From: CPC320 sp002336405 | GTDB taxonomy: Bacteria; Pseudomonadota; Alphaproteobacteria; Rhodobacterales; Rhodobacteraceae | NCBI GenBank assembly: GCA_949372595.1 | Contig: CASIAN010000021.1 | Span: 1-64,000, forward strand | Reading direction: 5' to 3' | DNA length: 64,000 nucleotides | Part shown: positions 18,500 through 27,816 of the stretch, in pieces | Layout of the letters: each line of letters opens with the position of its first letter | Position numbering within the stretch: position 1 is the stretch's first letter | Made by a program: the position numbers and the translations under genes | The notes under the pieces: model-generated | The model's input: only the letters and a program-made list of their open reading frames with translations | What the model was told of the DNA's origin: nothing | The model's database searches: none

Positions 18500-19365
18500 A
18501 TGCGCGTTCTTGTGTTGGGCGGGCCAGGTTTGATCGGCGTCGCTGTGATCAGGGACTTGATCAAACATTGCCATAAAGTTCTGGCCCTAAGCCGCTCGAC
18601 CAGATCTGTTGCAATTCTAAAGGCGCTTGGCGCCTCGCCATTACGCGGGGATTACGCGCGCCAGAGGCGTGGGTTCAATCCGTCAGGCGCGTCGATGCCG
18701 TCATCCAAGTCGCCGCAACCTTTACCGAAGACATGGGGCAGGTTGAAAGCAAGGCCCTGGAGGCGATGATCCAAGCGCTTGGGCGCAAAGATGGCAAAAT
18801 CCGCCTGATCTATACAGGAGGCGTTTGGCTCTATGGCGCGACCGGCAATTCGATTGCGAATGAGACCACCCAGTTTCAACCGATGCCTGCCTTGGCTTGG
18901 ATGGTAGAGACCAGCGAGAAATTACTGCACACCCAAGCGTTTGCAACAGCTGTGATACATCCCGCGATGGTCTATCATCAGGTGGGCGGGGCCTTCAGCC
19001 GGTTTATAGACTGTGCAAAGCAGCACAAACAGATCGAGATTTGGAAAGATGGAGCAACGCGCTGGCCGCTTATCCACCGCAACGATCTGGCAATGGCGTA
19101 CCGTCTTTTGCTTGAGCAACCCAAGCTGACGGGCCATTTCAATGCCAGTGCCCAGATCGGTGTTCGGGTTGACACAATCGCCAAGACGATTGCGCAAAAA
19201 TACCGCAGCCCCAATGGTTTTAAGGTCATACCCGCCGCCACTGTGCGTCAAAAATACAGGTTTTGGGCAGACGGGCCAATGCTGGACCAGCAAATGGCAT
19301 CACCGAGGCTACAAACGCTTTGCGACTGGAAACCGGCCATCACCGACTTCGCAACCTGCCTGTAA
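18500..19365 (+). pseudogene. NAD(P)-binding epimerase/reductase-like gene with one frameshift
   Basis: An SDR-type protein of the extended (epimerase) class. The first frame starts with RVLVLGGPGLIGVAVIRDLI, a Rossmann loop, and runs to about LRGDYARQ. The protein then continues in another frame as APEAWVQSVRRVDAVIQVAA, YTGGVWLYGATGNS, and VIHPAMVYHQVGGAFSRFID to the stop at 19365. The switch lies near 18650-18665 and needs one base lost or two gained. No second lesion is visible, so the damage is recent or could be a sequence error. The catalytic Tyr region is altered (LYGATG without an obvious YxxxK), as in some atypical members. Total about 288 residues if restored. Confidence 0.8.
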
Positions 19366-19511
19366 GCAGACATACGGGCGAAACCATGGAAAACAGATAA
19401 AAATCCCGCATCATAGGGCTTTTCTTACCCCGAAATGCAGGGCATTATTCGGCCCCAACAGCGGGGCAAAACCGGTATAATACCGACGCAACACAAACAG
19501 GGAGCATGGCA

Positions 19512-21137
19512 ATGGGATGGATGAAGGATGAGACCGGGTTGGAGAAATGCGCAGCAAACCATGTCCCCCTCACGCCGCTGTCACATCTACAGCGGGCGGC
19601 GAAAGTATTTCCGGACAAACTGGCGGTAAGCTATGGCAACCACCGCACAAACTATCGTGACTATCACGACCGTGTGACACGCCTTGCCTCGGCCCTCACC
19701 CAGCGTGGCATAAGATCGGGCGATGTGGTGGCCACCATGATCCCAAACCTGCCGGCTCAGGCTGAGGCGCATTTCGGCGTTCCGGCCTGCGGTGCGGTGC
19801 TGAACACAATCAACACCCGCCTTGATGTTGGCACGGTAAGTTACATTCTTGACCACGGCGGCGCCAGACTGGTGCTGGCTGACACCCAATTCATCGAACT
19901 GGCCGAGGCGGCCATCGCAGCGTTGGATGGCGAAAAGCCGCAGCTGATCGAAGTGGCCGACCCGCAAGCGGGATACCCCGCCACCGGGCGCCACCCCGAA
20001 TATGAGGACCTGCTGCAAGAAGGCCATGCAGATTTCCGTTGGATGATGCCAAAAGACGAATGGGAAAGCCTGGCTTTGAACTATACCTCCGGCACCACCG
20101 GACGCCCTAAGGGCGTGGTTTACCATCATCGCGGAGCGTATTTGATGACCCTGGGCACCGTGATCAGCTGGCGCATGGTGCTGAACCCAGTGTTTCTGGC
20201 AATTGTGCCTTTGTTTCACTGCAACGGTTGGAACCACACGTGGATGATGCCGGTCCTTGGCGGCACGGTTGTTTGCTGCCGCGATATCAGCGCCAAGGCG
20301 ATTTATGACGCCATTGCCGATAAAGGGGTCACACATTTTGGCGGCGCCCCCATTGTGCTTAATCTGATCGTCAACGCGAAAGCAGAAGATCGCCGCACCT
20401 TTGACCATCAGGTCGAGGTGTTTACCGCTGGTGCCCCCCCTGCCCCGGCCACACTAGCCAGCATTGAAACCCTCGGCTTTAACGTCACCCAAGTGTACGG
20501 CCTGACCGAGACCTATGGACATATCACCGAATGCCTGTGGGACGAGACGTGGGATGCGTTGCCACAAGCGGAAAAAGCCATCATCAAGGCGCACCAAGGG
20601 GTGGCAATGCCCATGATGGAAGACGTCACAGTGCTGGATGAAAACATGCAACAAGTGCCGATGGATGGCACCACCCAAGGCGAGATCATGATCCGTGGAA
20701 ACCCGGTGATGAAAGGGTACTTTAAAAACCCCAAAGCCACTTTGAAAGAGCTGTCAGGCGACTATTTTCACTCGGGCGATCTGGCAGTTCAGCACCCCAA
20801 CGGCTATATCCAGATTGCCGACAGGGCCAAAGATATCATCATTTCCGGAGGCGAAAACATCAGTTCTGTCGAGGTGGAAGGCGTTTTAATGGCCCATCCG
20901 GCGGTATCGCTTTGTGCTGTGGTTGCCAAACCAGATGACAAATGGGGAGAAGTGCCCTGCGCCTTTGTTGAATTGAAAGACGATGTAACCGTCACACATG
21001 ATGCTTTAATCGCCCATGCCAGAAGCTCGCTCGCAGGGTTCAAAACCCCCAAGACGATCATCTTCCAGGAACTGCCCAAGACCGCAACCGGCAAAATTCA
21101 AAAATTCGAGCTGCGTACATTTGCAAAAACGCTGTGA
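19512..21137 (+). CDS. Acyl-CoA synthetase (AMP-forming)
   Basis: A 541-residue ANL-superfamily ligase that activates a carboxylic acid through an acyl-AMP and joins it to CoA. The P-loop is NYTSGTTGRPKGVVYHH, the A5 motif QVYGLTETYGHITEC, the A7/A8 region YFHSGDLAVQHPNGYIQIAD, and the C-terminal catalytic Lys is in TATGKIQKFELR. ATG 19512 fits GGAG at 19501 with seven bases between; ATG 19506 is too close. The branch includes medium-chain acyl-CoA synthetases and DmdB-like methylmercaptopropionate ligases, so specificity is open. It would supply acyl-CoA to the oxidation genes upstream. Confidence 0.9.
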   Translation: MGWMKDETGLEKCAANHVPLTPLSHLQRAAKVFPDKLAVSYGNHRTNYRDYHDRVTRLASALTQRGIRSGDVVATMIPNLPAQAEAHFGVPACGAVLNTINTRLDVGTVSYILDHGGARLVLADTQFIELAEAAIAALDGEKPQLIEVADPQAGYPATGRHPEYEDLLQEGHADFRWMMPKDEWESLALNYTSGTTGRPKGVVYHHRGAYLMTLGTVISWRMVLNPVFLAIVPLFHCNGWNHTWMMPVLGGTVVCCRDISAKAIYDAIADKGVTHFGGAPIVLNLIVNAKAEDRRTFDHQVEVFTAGAPPAPATLASIETLGFNVTQVYGLTETYGHITECLWDETWDALPQAEKAIIKAHQGVAMPMMEDVTVLDENMQQVPMDGTTQGEIMIRGNPVMKGYFKNPKATLKELSGDYFHSGDLAVQHPNGYIQIADRAKDIIISGGENISSVEVEGVLMAHPAVSLCAVVAKPDDKWGEVPCAFVELKDDVTVTHDALIAHARSSLAGFKTPKTIIFQELPKTATGKIQKFELRTFAKTL

Positions 21138-21225
21138 GCACCCTGCTTGGGGGGCGGCCTTGTTGCCGTCACCCCAGCGCTCGTGATACAGTGCGTGAGA
21201 AAAACCAGAGCCAAGATATCCATTC

Positions 21226-22251
21226 ATGACAGCCCTGACGCAATACAGCAGACTTGAGGCAACAGCCCTTTGGCGACAGACGCCAGAGGCGCAACGGCGC
21301 GAGGTGATTGTTTCCATTGGCGACGCCACTTTGGTCATAGCAAATATCAATGATCAGGCGCTGACCCATTGGTCGTTGGCAGCAGTGGTGCGCGCCAACC
21401 CCACAGTCTCACCAGCAGTTTTTCATCCAGATGGTGACCCCAGCGAAACGCTGGAATTCTCAGATGACGCGACCGAAATGGTTGAGGCCATTGAAAAGTT
21501 GCGAGACAATATTGCCAAGAGACGACCGCGCAAAGGTCGGTTGCGGGTTGGGATTTTGCTGCTCTCGGTTGTCACTATCCTGGCACTGGGCGTGTTCTGG
21601 CTGCCGAATGCCATATTAACCCACACTTTGAGCATCGTCCCCGAGGCAAAACGGGCGCAAATTGGCGACGCTCTGCTTACGCATATCAAAGCCATGACCG
21701 GAACCCCTTGCGATGACCCAGCCGGAGTGACAGCGCTTAATGTTCTATCCAAGCGTCTATTCGGTCAGGCAGGCAATCACCAACTGACCGTAGTGCCGTC
21801 CTCTTTAGACGGAACGCTGCATTTGCCTGGCCGGCGCATATTGCTGGGCCGCGCCTTGACCGAAGATCCCGAAGAACCTGAGATTCTGGCCGGGTATATT
21901 CTTGCCGAGGCCACTCGCATGGCCCAAAAAGACCCACTCAGTAATTTGTTAAAACATGCCGGTACAATCGAAACTTTCAGATTGCTAACAACCGGCATGG
22001 TGGGAAATGCAAGCCTCAAAGCCTTTGCAGAGTTTACCCTCACAGCCCCGCAACGCGAGGTCGAGCAAGAGGCTTTATTGGTCAGTTTCGAGGCTGCTAA
22101 AGTCCAGGCCTCTCCCTATGCTTACGCTTTGGACACAGCCGGAGATTTGAGCCTTGCCCTAATAGAGGCGGATCCATTCAGCGGAGCCGGCACCCCAACC
22201 GTTCTGTCAGACGCCAATTGGGTTCGGGTGCAAAACATCTGTGGGTACTGA
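21226..22251 (+). CDS. Membrane-anchored protein of unknown function
   Basis: A 341-residue protein. A cytoplasmic N-terminal region of about 105 residues is followed by a basic stretch (AKRRPRKGRLR) and one transmembrane helix at about 107-129, then a periplasmic C-terminal domain. The layout and the segment LPGRRILLGRALTEDPEEPE, followed by AGYILAEATRMAQKDPL, remind me of membrane-tethered M48-type peptidases, but the HExxH zinc motif is missing (AEATR in its place). It may therefore be a non-catalytic relative. It is convergent with the SPOR gene. No function is assigned. Confidence 0.75.
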   Translation: MTALTQYSRLEATALWRQTPEAQRREVIVSIGDATLVIANINDQALTHWSLAAVVRANPTVSPAVFHPDGDPSETLEFSDDATEMVEAIEKLRDNIAKRRPRKGRLRVGILLLSVVTILALGVFWLPNAILTHTLSIVPEAKRAQIGDALLTHIKAMTGTPCDDPAGVTALNVLSKRLFGQAGNHQLTVVPSSLDGTLHLPGRRILLGRALTEDPEEPEILAGYILAEATRMAQKDPLSNLLKHAGTIETFRLLTTGMVGNASLKAFAEFTLTAPQREVEQEALLVSFEAAKVQASPYAYALDTAGDLSLALIEADPFSGAGTPTVLSDANWVRVQNICGY

Positions 22252-22276
22252 GCCGGCCTACCCACCCAAAGGGTCG

Positions 22277-23137
22277 TCACCTACGAGTAAAAGCATCTTT
22301 AAAGCCAGCTTTCCGCGTCGTTTTCAGTGCTGTCATCAAACCCGGTTTCTTTTCAAACGGGCCAGCTAGGACCACACAATATATCCGACCTTTAATTTTA
22401 CTTCTTTTGATCACAACCGGTAAACCCAAGGCTTTCAATTTTGCAGCTGTCCGCTCAGCGTTGGCTTTAACTGCAAAAGTTGCAACCTGAACAAATCGTA
22501 AAGCTGCTGCTGTTGCCCCAGACACGCATTTTGTCCCACAAGGTTCGATGGCTTGATCCTGCCAAGCTGTGGCATATCCCAAAGGCATATTCTGCGACTT
22601 TACCGCTGCCTTGGGGGCAAGCGCAGGTTTTTGTCTGGCTTCTGACTTTCGGGTGATCTCTGGGGTTTGGGCAATCGCCAGTTTTTCGGTGGTCCCTGGC
22701 TTTTCGGCGATCTCCGGCTTTTTGGCGATCTCTGGCTTCTCAGTTGTCGGGAGCGTCACTTGTGGCGCAGCAGCCGTCTGAGACTTAGGGATTACAGCAG
22801 TTTTCTTTTTCGAAACTGCAACATCCTGCAAGGTCGGCGCAGGCACCGGCATTGCAGGATCAAGTCCCAGTGCCTCAGCGACTGGGTTGCCAAAGGTTGG
22901 GGAAAGGCCACAAACTGAAACTCGGTTTTTTGCAACCTGAGGTACCCAGTGCAAGGCGTCATCAAACATCACCCGGATGTATAAACATCCGCGGCTATCG
23001 ATATAAGCATTGGCACTAAAGTCTTCTGGCGGCAGTTCTGCCGGATTGCTGTCACCGGTTATGGCCACCGCAATATGACACCAAAGACTAAGGTATAATA
23101 TTACGAAAGTCCGAAAGATTACGCGCGCGAACGTCAT
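22277..23137 (-). CDS. SPOR-domain protein with signal peptide
   Basis: A 286-residue exported protein. Residues 1-25 form a signal peptide (VIFRTFVILYLSLWCHIAVA). A globular part of about 80 residues carries Cys50 and Cys76 and could hold a disulfide. A low-complexity linker at 115-175 consists of imperfect repeats such as KPEIAKKPEIAEKP. The C-terminal 75 residues form a SPOR domain (RFVQVATFAVKANAERTAAK and YCVVLAGPFEKKPGL). SPOR domains bind peptidoglycan stripped of stem peptides at the division site, so a role at the septum or envelope is likely. It lies 64 bases after upp and may be read through from that operon. Confidence 0.85.
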   Translation of the reverse strand: MTFARVIFRTFVILYLSLWCHIAVAITGDSNPAELPPEDFSANAYIDSRGCLYIRVMFDDALHWVPQVAKNRVSVCGLSPTFGNPVAEALGLDPAMPVPAPTLQDVAVSKKKTAVIPKSQTAAAPQVTLPTTEKPEIAKKPEIAEKPGTTEKLAIAQTPEITRKSEARQKPALAPKAAVKSQNMPLGYATAWQDQAIEPCGTKCVSGATAAALRFVQVATFAVKANAERTAAKLKALGLPVVIKRSKIKGRIYCVVLAGPFEKKPGLMTALKTTRKAGFKDAFTRR

Positions 23138-23201
23138 GGCAACCCCAAAAATGTGCCTACAAGGTGCAACAAATCAGCCATCGTGTAAAGCTAAGGCACA
23201 A

Positions 23202-23834
23202 TTATTTTGTCCCAAACATGCGATCACCGGCATCACCCAGCCCCGGCACGATATAGCCTTTCTCATTCAGGTGCGAATCCAATGCCGCAGTTACAATCGG
23301 GACGTCGGGGTGGGCCTCAGCCATCCGCGCCACGCCTTCTGGCGATGCCAGTAAGCATAAAAACCGGATGTTTGTTGCGCCCGACTGCTTGAGCAAATCC
23401 ACCGCAGCCACAGAGGAATTGCCCGTCGCCAGCATCGGGTCAACCGCAATCACCAACCGGTCCTGCATCGATTCCGGCACCTTAAAATAATATTGCACCG
23501 GCTGCAGGGTCTTCTCATCACGGTACAGACCGACAAACCCAACGCGCGCTGAGGGCACCAATTCAAGCACACCATCAAGCAAACCGTTGCCAGCCCTGAG
23601 AATAGAAATCAACGCCAGTTTCTTGCCATCAAGTACCGGCGCGTCCATCTGCTCCATCGGGGTTTCGATGACCTTGGTGGTCATCGGCAGACCGCGGGTC
23701 ACTTCATAGGCCAGCAGCTGACTGATTTCACGCAGTAATTGCCGAAAAACCGCCGTCGAGGTCTGTTTTTCACGCATCAAGGTCAGTTTATGCTGTACCA
23801 AAGGATGCGAAACAATTGTAAGATGTTCACTCAT
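23202..23834 (-). CDS. upp: Uracil phosphoribosyltransferase
   Basis: A 210-residue enzyme converting uracil and PRPP to UMP. The PRPP-binding loop is AVDPMLATGNSSVAAVDLL; LISILRAGNGLLDGVLELVP and GYIVPGLGDAGDRMFGTK are the other conserved blocks, the last forming the uracil site at the C-terminus. It is the last gene of a five-gene nucleoside salvage operon and overlaps the add stop by four bases. Length is normal for the family. Confidence 0.97.
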   Translation of the reverse strand: MSEHLTIVSHPLVQHKLTLMREKQTSTAVFRQLLREISQLLAYEVTRGLPMTTKVIETPMEQMDAPVLDGKKLALISILRAGNGLLDGVLELVPSARVGFVGLYRDEKTLQPVQYYFKVPESMQDRLVIAVDPMLATGNSSVAAVDLLKQSGATNIRFLCLLASPEGVARMAEAHPDVPIVTAALDSHLNEKGYIVPGLGDAGDRMFGTK

Positions 23835-24817
23835 GGGAGCTCCAGTTTTTCAAGCACCCGACCGCGGGTCGCCTCATCACAAAATGCAGCCGCGGCCGCT
23901 GTCGCATTCAAATCACGGAAATCGTCTGCCGTCCAGTCATACGCTTCGGCAAGGCTTTGGTATTCCTGCCGCATTGTCGTAGAGAAAAACGGGGGATCAT
24001 CTGTCGATACTGTCACTTTGACACCGGCCTCGCGCAGCGCTCGGATCGGATGTGTTGCCAGTGTCTTTGCCACACCCAAAGCCACATTTGAACCTGGGCA
24101 GACCTCAAGCACAATTTCACGGGCGACCAGTTCTGTCACCAATGCCGGATCTTCGATCGCCTGCACACCGTGCCCGATACGCACCACCCTGAGATCCTCT
24201 ATTGCCTGCCATACCGACGCAGCACCGCCCCATTCACCCGCGTGACTGGTCAAATGCAGCCCTGCCTCGTGCGCCATGTCAAAACTATAGGCAAAATCAC
24301 CTTGCCGGCCTTGCATCTCGTCGCCCCCCATACCAAAGCCGACGATCCAATCGCCTGCTGTCTCTGCCGCGCACCGCGCCGTGGCCTTGGCACGCTCAGG
24401 CCCCAAGTGGCGGATACAGGTCGGAATGCCGCGCATGATGATGCCGTGCTGCCTCTCGGCTTGCGCAGCGGCCTCGCGGATGGCGTGCAGATATTCGCGC
24501 CAGGCTGAAAGATCTCCCCCACCACAAAATTCCGGCGATAGAAAACTTTCGACATAGACGACGTCGTTGGCCATGCATTCAGCCAAAACCGCCGTGGTCA
24601 AGCGTTGAAAATCCTCGGGGCTTTGCAACACCTGGGTCGCCGCTTCATAAACCGCCAGAAATTCGATAAAATTTTCAAAATCATAGCCTCCATCAGGGGT
24701 GAAGATGCCGCCGATATCAACATTTTTTTCATGCGCCAACTGGCGGATAAACGCCGCGGGTGCAGCCCCTTCCAAATGCAGATGCAATTCCACCTTAGCA
24801 AGCTGAGAAACATTCAT
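23831..24817 (-). CDS. add: Adenosine deaminase
   Basis: A 328-residue zinc enzyme converting adenosine or deoxyadenosine to the inosine form. Metal ligands are seen in KVELHLHLEGA (HxH), HAGEWGG and VSTDDPPFFS; RIGHGVQAIED holds the catalytic His. The ATG at 24817 overlaps the deoB stop by ATGA and its own end overlaps upp. The open frame extends further upstream but only through the deoB 3' end. An adenine deaminase-type member of the family cannot be fully excluded, but the nucleoside operon favours adenosine. Confidence 0.93.
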   Translation of the reverse strand: MNVSQLAKVELHLHLEGAAPAAFIRQLAHEKNVDIGGIFTPDGGYDFENFIEFLAVYEAATQVLQSPEDFQRLTTAVLAECMANDVVYVESFLSPEFCGGGDLSAWREYLHAIREAAAQAERQHGIIMRGIPTCIRHLGPERAKATARCAAETAGDWIVGFGMGGDEMQGRQGDFAYSFDMAHEAGLHLTSHAGEWGGAASVWQAIEDLRVVRIGHGVQAIEDPALVTELVAREIVLEVCPGSNVALGVAKTLATHPIRALREAGVKVTVSTDDPPFFSTTMRQEYQSLAEAYDWTADDFRDLNATAAAAAFCDEATRGRVLEKLELP

Positions 24818-26025
24818 AAAAAACTCTTTCCAAACCCCTGTGACGCGACCCTGAGATGGGCTGCGATACTCGTCGCAACGTCCTCGAAATGTACCAAACC
24901 TATGGCCGCGGCCGGGCAGCCAACCCCTAGCACCGGCACGCGCTCGCGTGTGTGATCCGTCCCGCACCATGTGGGATCATTACCATGATCGGCTGTGATC
25001 AGCAAAAGATCATCTCGGCGCAGTCGAGGGAGAAGCAACCCCAGTTGCGTATCAAACCATTCCAAAGCGCGGGCATAGCCAGCAACATCGCGCCGGTGTC
25101 CATAAAGACTGTCAAACTCAACAAAGTTTGCAAAGGTCAATGACCCATCATCGGCACTTTCCACCGCCTGAAACAAATGCTGCATCAATGCCTGATCTGT
25201 ACCCGTGTGCAGCGTATCAATCCCGCTCATCGAAAAAATATCTCCGATTTTTCCAATCGCGTGGACGCGTTCGCCCGCCGCCTGCACCCAGTCCATCAGG
25301 GTCGGTGCGGGTGGTACAATTGCATAATCACGCCGGTTGCCAGTGCGCTGGAAACCCGTCTCGATAGAGCCGGTGAAAGGGCGGGCAATCACCCTCCCAA
25401 CATGCATCTGATGCAAGCGTGGCGCCAGCGCGGCGCAAAGCGCATGCAGGCGCGCCAGACCAAACCATTCTTCATGGGCCGCAATCTGAAACACACTGTC
25501 GGCCGAGGTATAACAAATCGGCCAACCCGTGCACAGATGCGCGGCCGCATGCTTGGAAATCATCTGCATGCCTGACCCGTGGCAATTGCCGAGTATTCCC
25601 GCGCAGCCTGCCTTCTCGCAGACATGCGCCACGAGACCGGCATCAAAAGCAGGGGTATTATCGGGAAAATAATGCCAAGCCCACGGGACCCTAAGGCCTG
25701 CCAGTTCCCAATGCCCGGTCGGGGTGTCTTTGCCTACCGAGTGCTCTGTTGCCGCACCCCAAAGCCCACTTGGCATCGCGGCCAACCCAGGCGTGGCCTC
25801 ACCTGAGGCCAAGCGCACGGCAGCGCCCAACCCCAAACCATCCAATATCGGCAGTGCTAGTCGCCCATTGCGTCCAGTATCGGCCAGCCCCCCAGCGCAG
25901 GCCTGCGCGATATGGGCCAGCGTATTGGCGCCACTGTCGGGATAAGAACCATTGAAATACTGATCCGCGTCGGGCGCTCCGCCGCAACCCACAGAATCCA
26001 TCACCAACAAAAACGCCCGGCTCAC
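24814..26025 (-). CDS. deoB: Phosphopentomutase
   Basis: A 403-residue alkaline-phosphatase-superfamily mutase interconverting (deoxy)ribose 1- and 5-phosphate, which feeds nucleoside sugars into central metabolism. N-terminal FLLVMDSVGCGGAPDADQY holds the first metal Asp; LITADHGNDPTWCGTDHTRE near the C-terminus holds the remaining Asp/His ligands. The insert domain is complete (GKDTPTGHWELAG). The start overlaps the deoA stop by four bases and the end overlaps add by three. Confidence 0.97.
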   Translation of the reverse strand: MSRAFLLVMDSVGCGGAPDADQYFNGSYPDSGANTLAHIAQACAGGLADTGRNGRLALPILDGLGLGAAVRLASGEATPGLAAMPSGLWGAATEHSVGKDTPTGHWELAGLRVPWAWHYFPDNTPAFDAGLVAHVCEKAGCAGILGNCHGSGMQMISKHAAAHLCTGWPICYTSADSVFQIAAHEEWFGLARLHALCAALAPRLHQMHVGRVIARPFTGSIETGFQRTGNRRDYAIVPPAPTLMDWVQAAGERVHAIGKIGDIFSMSGIDTLHTGTDQALMQHLFQAVESADDGSLTFANFVEFDSLYGHRRDVAGYARALEWFDTQLGLLLPRLRRDDLLLITADHGNDPTWCGTDHTRERVPVLGVGCPAAAIGLVHFEDVATSIAAHLRVASQGFGKSFL

Positions 26026-27329
26026 CGCACAATCCTGTCACAAACCAACGGCGCAGGTTCCGGCGCATCCAGGCTCAGGCGTATCGCGGCACGCAACCGG
26101 TCTGCCACCAATTCGGCTTGGTCCAAACACACGGCATGAACCCGCGCCAAAACATCCCCCCGCGCGAGCCATGTCCCCAATGGTGCGACGTCACTCAGAC
26201 CCGTTGCAGGATTGATCACATCAGTTTCAACCTGCCGACCACCCTCCAAAGCAACGACCGCCAAGCCCAAGGCCTCACCGTCAATCACACTGACATACCC
26301 AGCGCCTGGGGCGGTTACTTCCACCACCACATCGGCTTTCGGCAGATACCGCGCGGCCTGCTCAACAAACCTCGTTGGTCCCCCTTGGGCTGCGACCATG
26401 CGGCCAAACCGCTCTGCAGCTGCGCCACTGGTGATGGCCGCTGCAATCCGCTCGGCGCCCTCGCTGGTCGAGCCAACCATGCCGGCGCCAGCCAGAACCT
26501 CACCGCCCAGGGCCGCCGACAACTCAAAAATCAAGCCGCGCACCCTGCCAGTCAGCACAGCTACGACATCGGCAACTTCCAATGCGTTGCCCACCGACGG
26601 AACCAAAGGCTGGTCCATATTGCTGATCAGCGCACGGGTCGGGCAGCCTGCCATGACCGCCGTCTCGACCAAAGCTGTTGCCAGCGCCTGCGCCTCGGTG
26701 CGTTGTTTCATAAATGCGCCACTGCCCAGCTTTACATCCAGCACCAAACCGTCAAGGCCTGCTGCCAGTTTTTTGCTGAGGATGGAGGCCGTGATCAAGT
26801 CGATACTATCAATGGTCGCGCTGACATCGCGCACCGCATAGAGCCGCCGGTCCGCCGGAGCAATTTCGGCGTTAGCGCTAAAAATTACGCATCCCACTTG
26901 CGCCAGCACCGAGGCTGCCTGGGATTGCGACAGCGCGACCGAAAGTCCTGGAATAGCCTGCATTTTATCCAGCGTCCCACCGGTATGCCCAAGGCCACGA
27001 CCAGAAATCATTGGCACAAATGCTCCGCAAGCCGCCAAGGCTGGTGCCAGCACCAGCGAGACGCAATCACCCACCCCACCGGTAGAGTGTTTATCAAGGA
27101 CCGGTCCCGCCACATCCCATTTCATCCGCGTGCCGCTATCGCACATCGCTTGGGTCAGTGCCGCACGACCCGCATCACCCAGCCCTTTGAGACAGACCGC
27201 CATAGCAAACGACCCGGCTTGGGCATCGCTGACCGCACCGCTCGCAAGTCCGTTTGCGAACCACTGCAACTCTCCATCTTCCAGCGGCTGCTGATGGCGA
27301 ATCTTTGCAATAATTACACGCGCATCCAT
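26022..27329 (-). CDS. deoA: Thymidine phosphorylase
   Basis: A 435-residue enzyme that splits thymidine or deoxyuridine with phosphate to base and deoxyribose 1-phosphate. The family signature is DKHSTGGVGDCVSLVLAPAL with GRGLGHTGGTLDKMQAIPG; KKLAAGLDGLVLDVKLGSG contains the substrate Lys. The C-terminal pyrimidine-phosphorylase domain (about 345-430) is present. It follows cdd after six bases and overlaps deoB. It could also take uridine as a broader pyrimidine nucleoside phosphorylase. Confidence 0.96.
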   Translation of the reverse strand: MDARVIIAKIRHQQPLEDGELQWFANGLASGAVSDAQAGSFAMAVCLKGLGDAGRAALTQAMCDSGTRMKWDVAGPVLDKHSTGGVGDCVSLVLAPALAACGAFVPMISGRGLGHTGGTLDKMQAIPGLSVALSQSQAASVLAQVGCVIFSANAEIAPADRRLYAVRDVSATIDSIDLITASILSKKLAAGLDGLVLDVKLGSGAFMKQRTEAQALATALVETAVMAGCPTRALISNMDQPLVPSVGNALEVADVVAVLTGRVRGLIFELSAALGGEVLAGAGMVGSTSEGAERIAAAITSGAAAERFGRMVAAQGGPTRFVEQAARYLPKADVVVEVTAPGAGYVSVIDGEALGLAVVALEGGRQVETDVINPATGLSDVAPLGTWLARGDVLARVHAVCLDQAELVADRLRAAIRLSLDAPEPAPLVCDRIVR

Positions 27330-27335
27330 CAGCGC

Positions 27336-27725
27336 TCATAAATCCATGTGGTGTGGCTTAAAGGCCCCCGGCAGCAATTCTGCCACCGTGGTGATCTGCT
27401 GTGCGCCAGCAGTCGTGGCCAACGTCACCACAACATCGCCACCACAGAATTCGGCCAGCTTTTGCCGGCAGCCGCCACAGGGCGGCACCGGGTCGGGGCA
27501 ATCAGCAATCACGCAGACTTCAGAAATTATGGTTTCACCCGCCGCCACCATGGCTGCGATAGCCCCTGCTTCGGCGCAGGTGCCTTCGGGATAGGCGGCA
27601 TTTTCCACATTCACACCAGTATAGACCACGCCTGACTGGGCGCGCAACGCCGCGCCAACCTTAAAGCCCGAATAGGGCGCATAAGCATTTTTTCGCACCG
27701 CCTGCGCGGACTGAAGTAGCGACAT
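27336..27725 (-). CDS. cdd: Cytidine deaminase
   Basis: A 129-residue zinc enzyme converting cytidine and deoxycytidine to uridine forms. The catalytic motif TCAEAGAIAAM (first Cys and Glu) and PPCGGCRQKLAEF (two more Cys) make the homotetrameric Cys3 type. ATG 27725 is preferred because AGAGG sits just upstream; a GTG at 27746 in the same frame has a weaker site. It is the first gene of the salvage operon, so the promoter should lie in 27726-27816. Confidence 0.95.
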   Translation of the reverse strand: MSLLQSAQAVRKNAYAPYSGFKVGAALRAQSGVVYTGVNVENAAYPEGTCAEAGAIAAMVAAGETIISEVCVIADCPDPVPPCGGCRQKLAEFCGGDVVVTLATTAGAQQITTVAELLPGAFKPHHMDL

Positions 27726-27816
27726 TTCCGCCTCTCTTTGGTTCACTTTTGTCTCGTTATGACCTGTGCATACAGCGTCTTCAAGGCCGATTAGCTGAGG
27801 TCAGCCATCCCAAATA

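Noticed and set aside
19587..20408. 273-codon minus-strand frame
   Set aside because: Antisense to the acyl-CoA synthetase, which has complete motifs.
26118..27341. 407-codon plus-strand open frame
   Set aside because: It lies exactly opposite deoA, which has all thymidine phosphorylase signatures. Long antisense frames are common opposite GC-rich genes.
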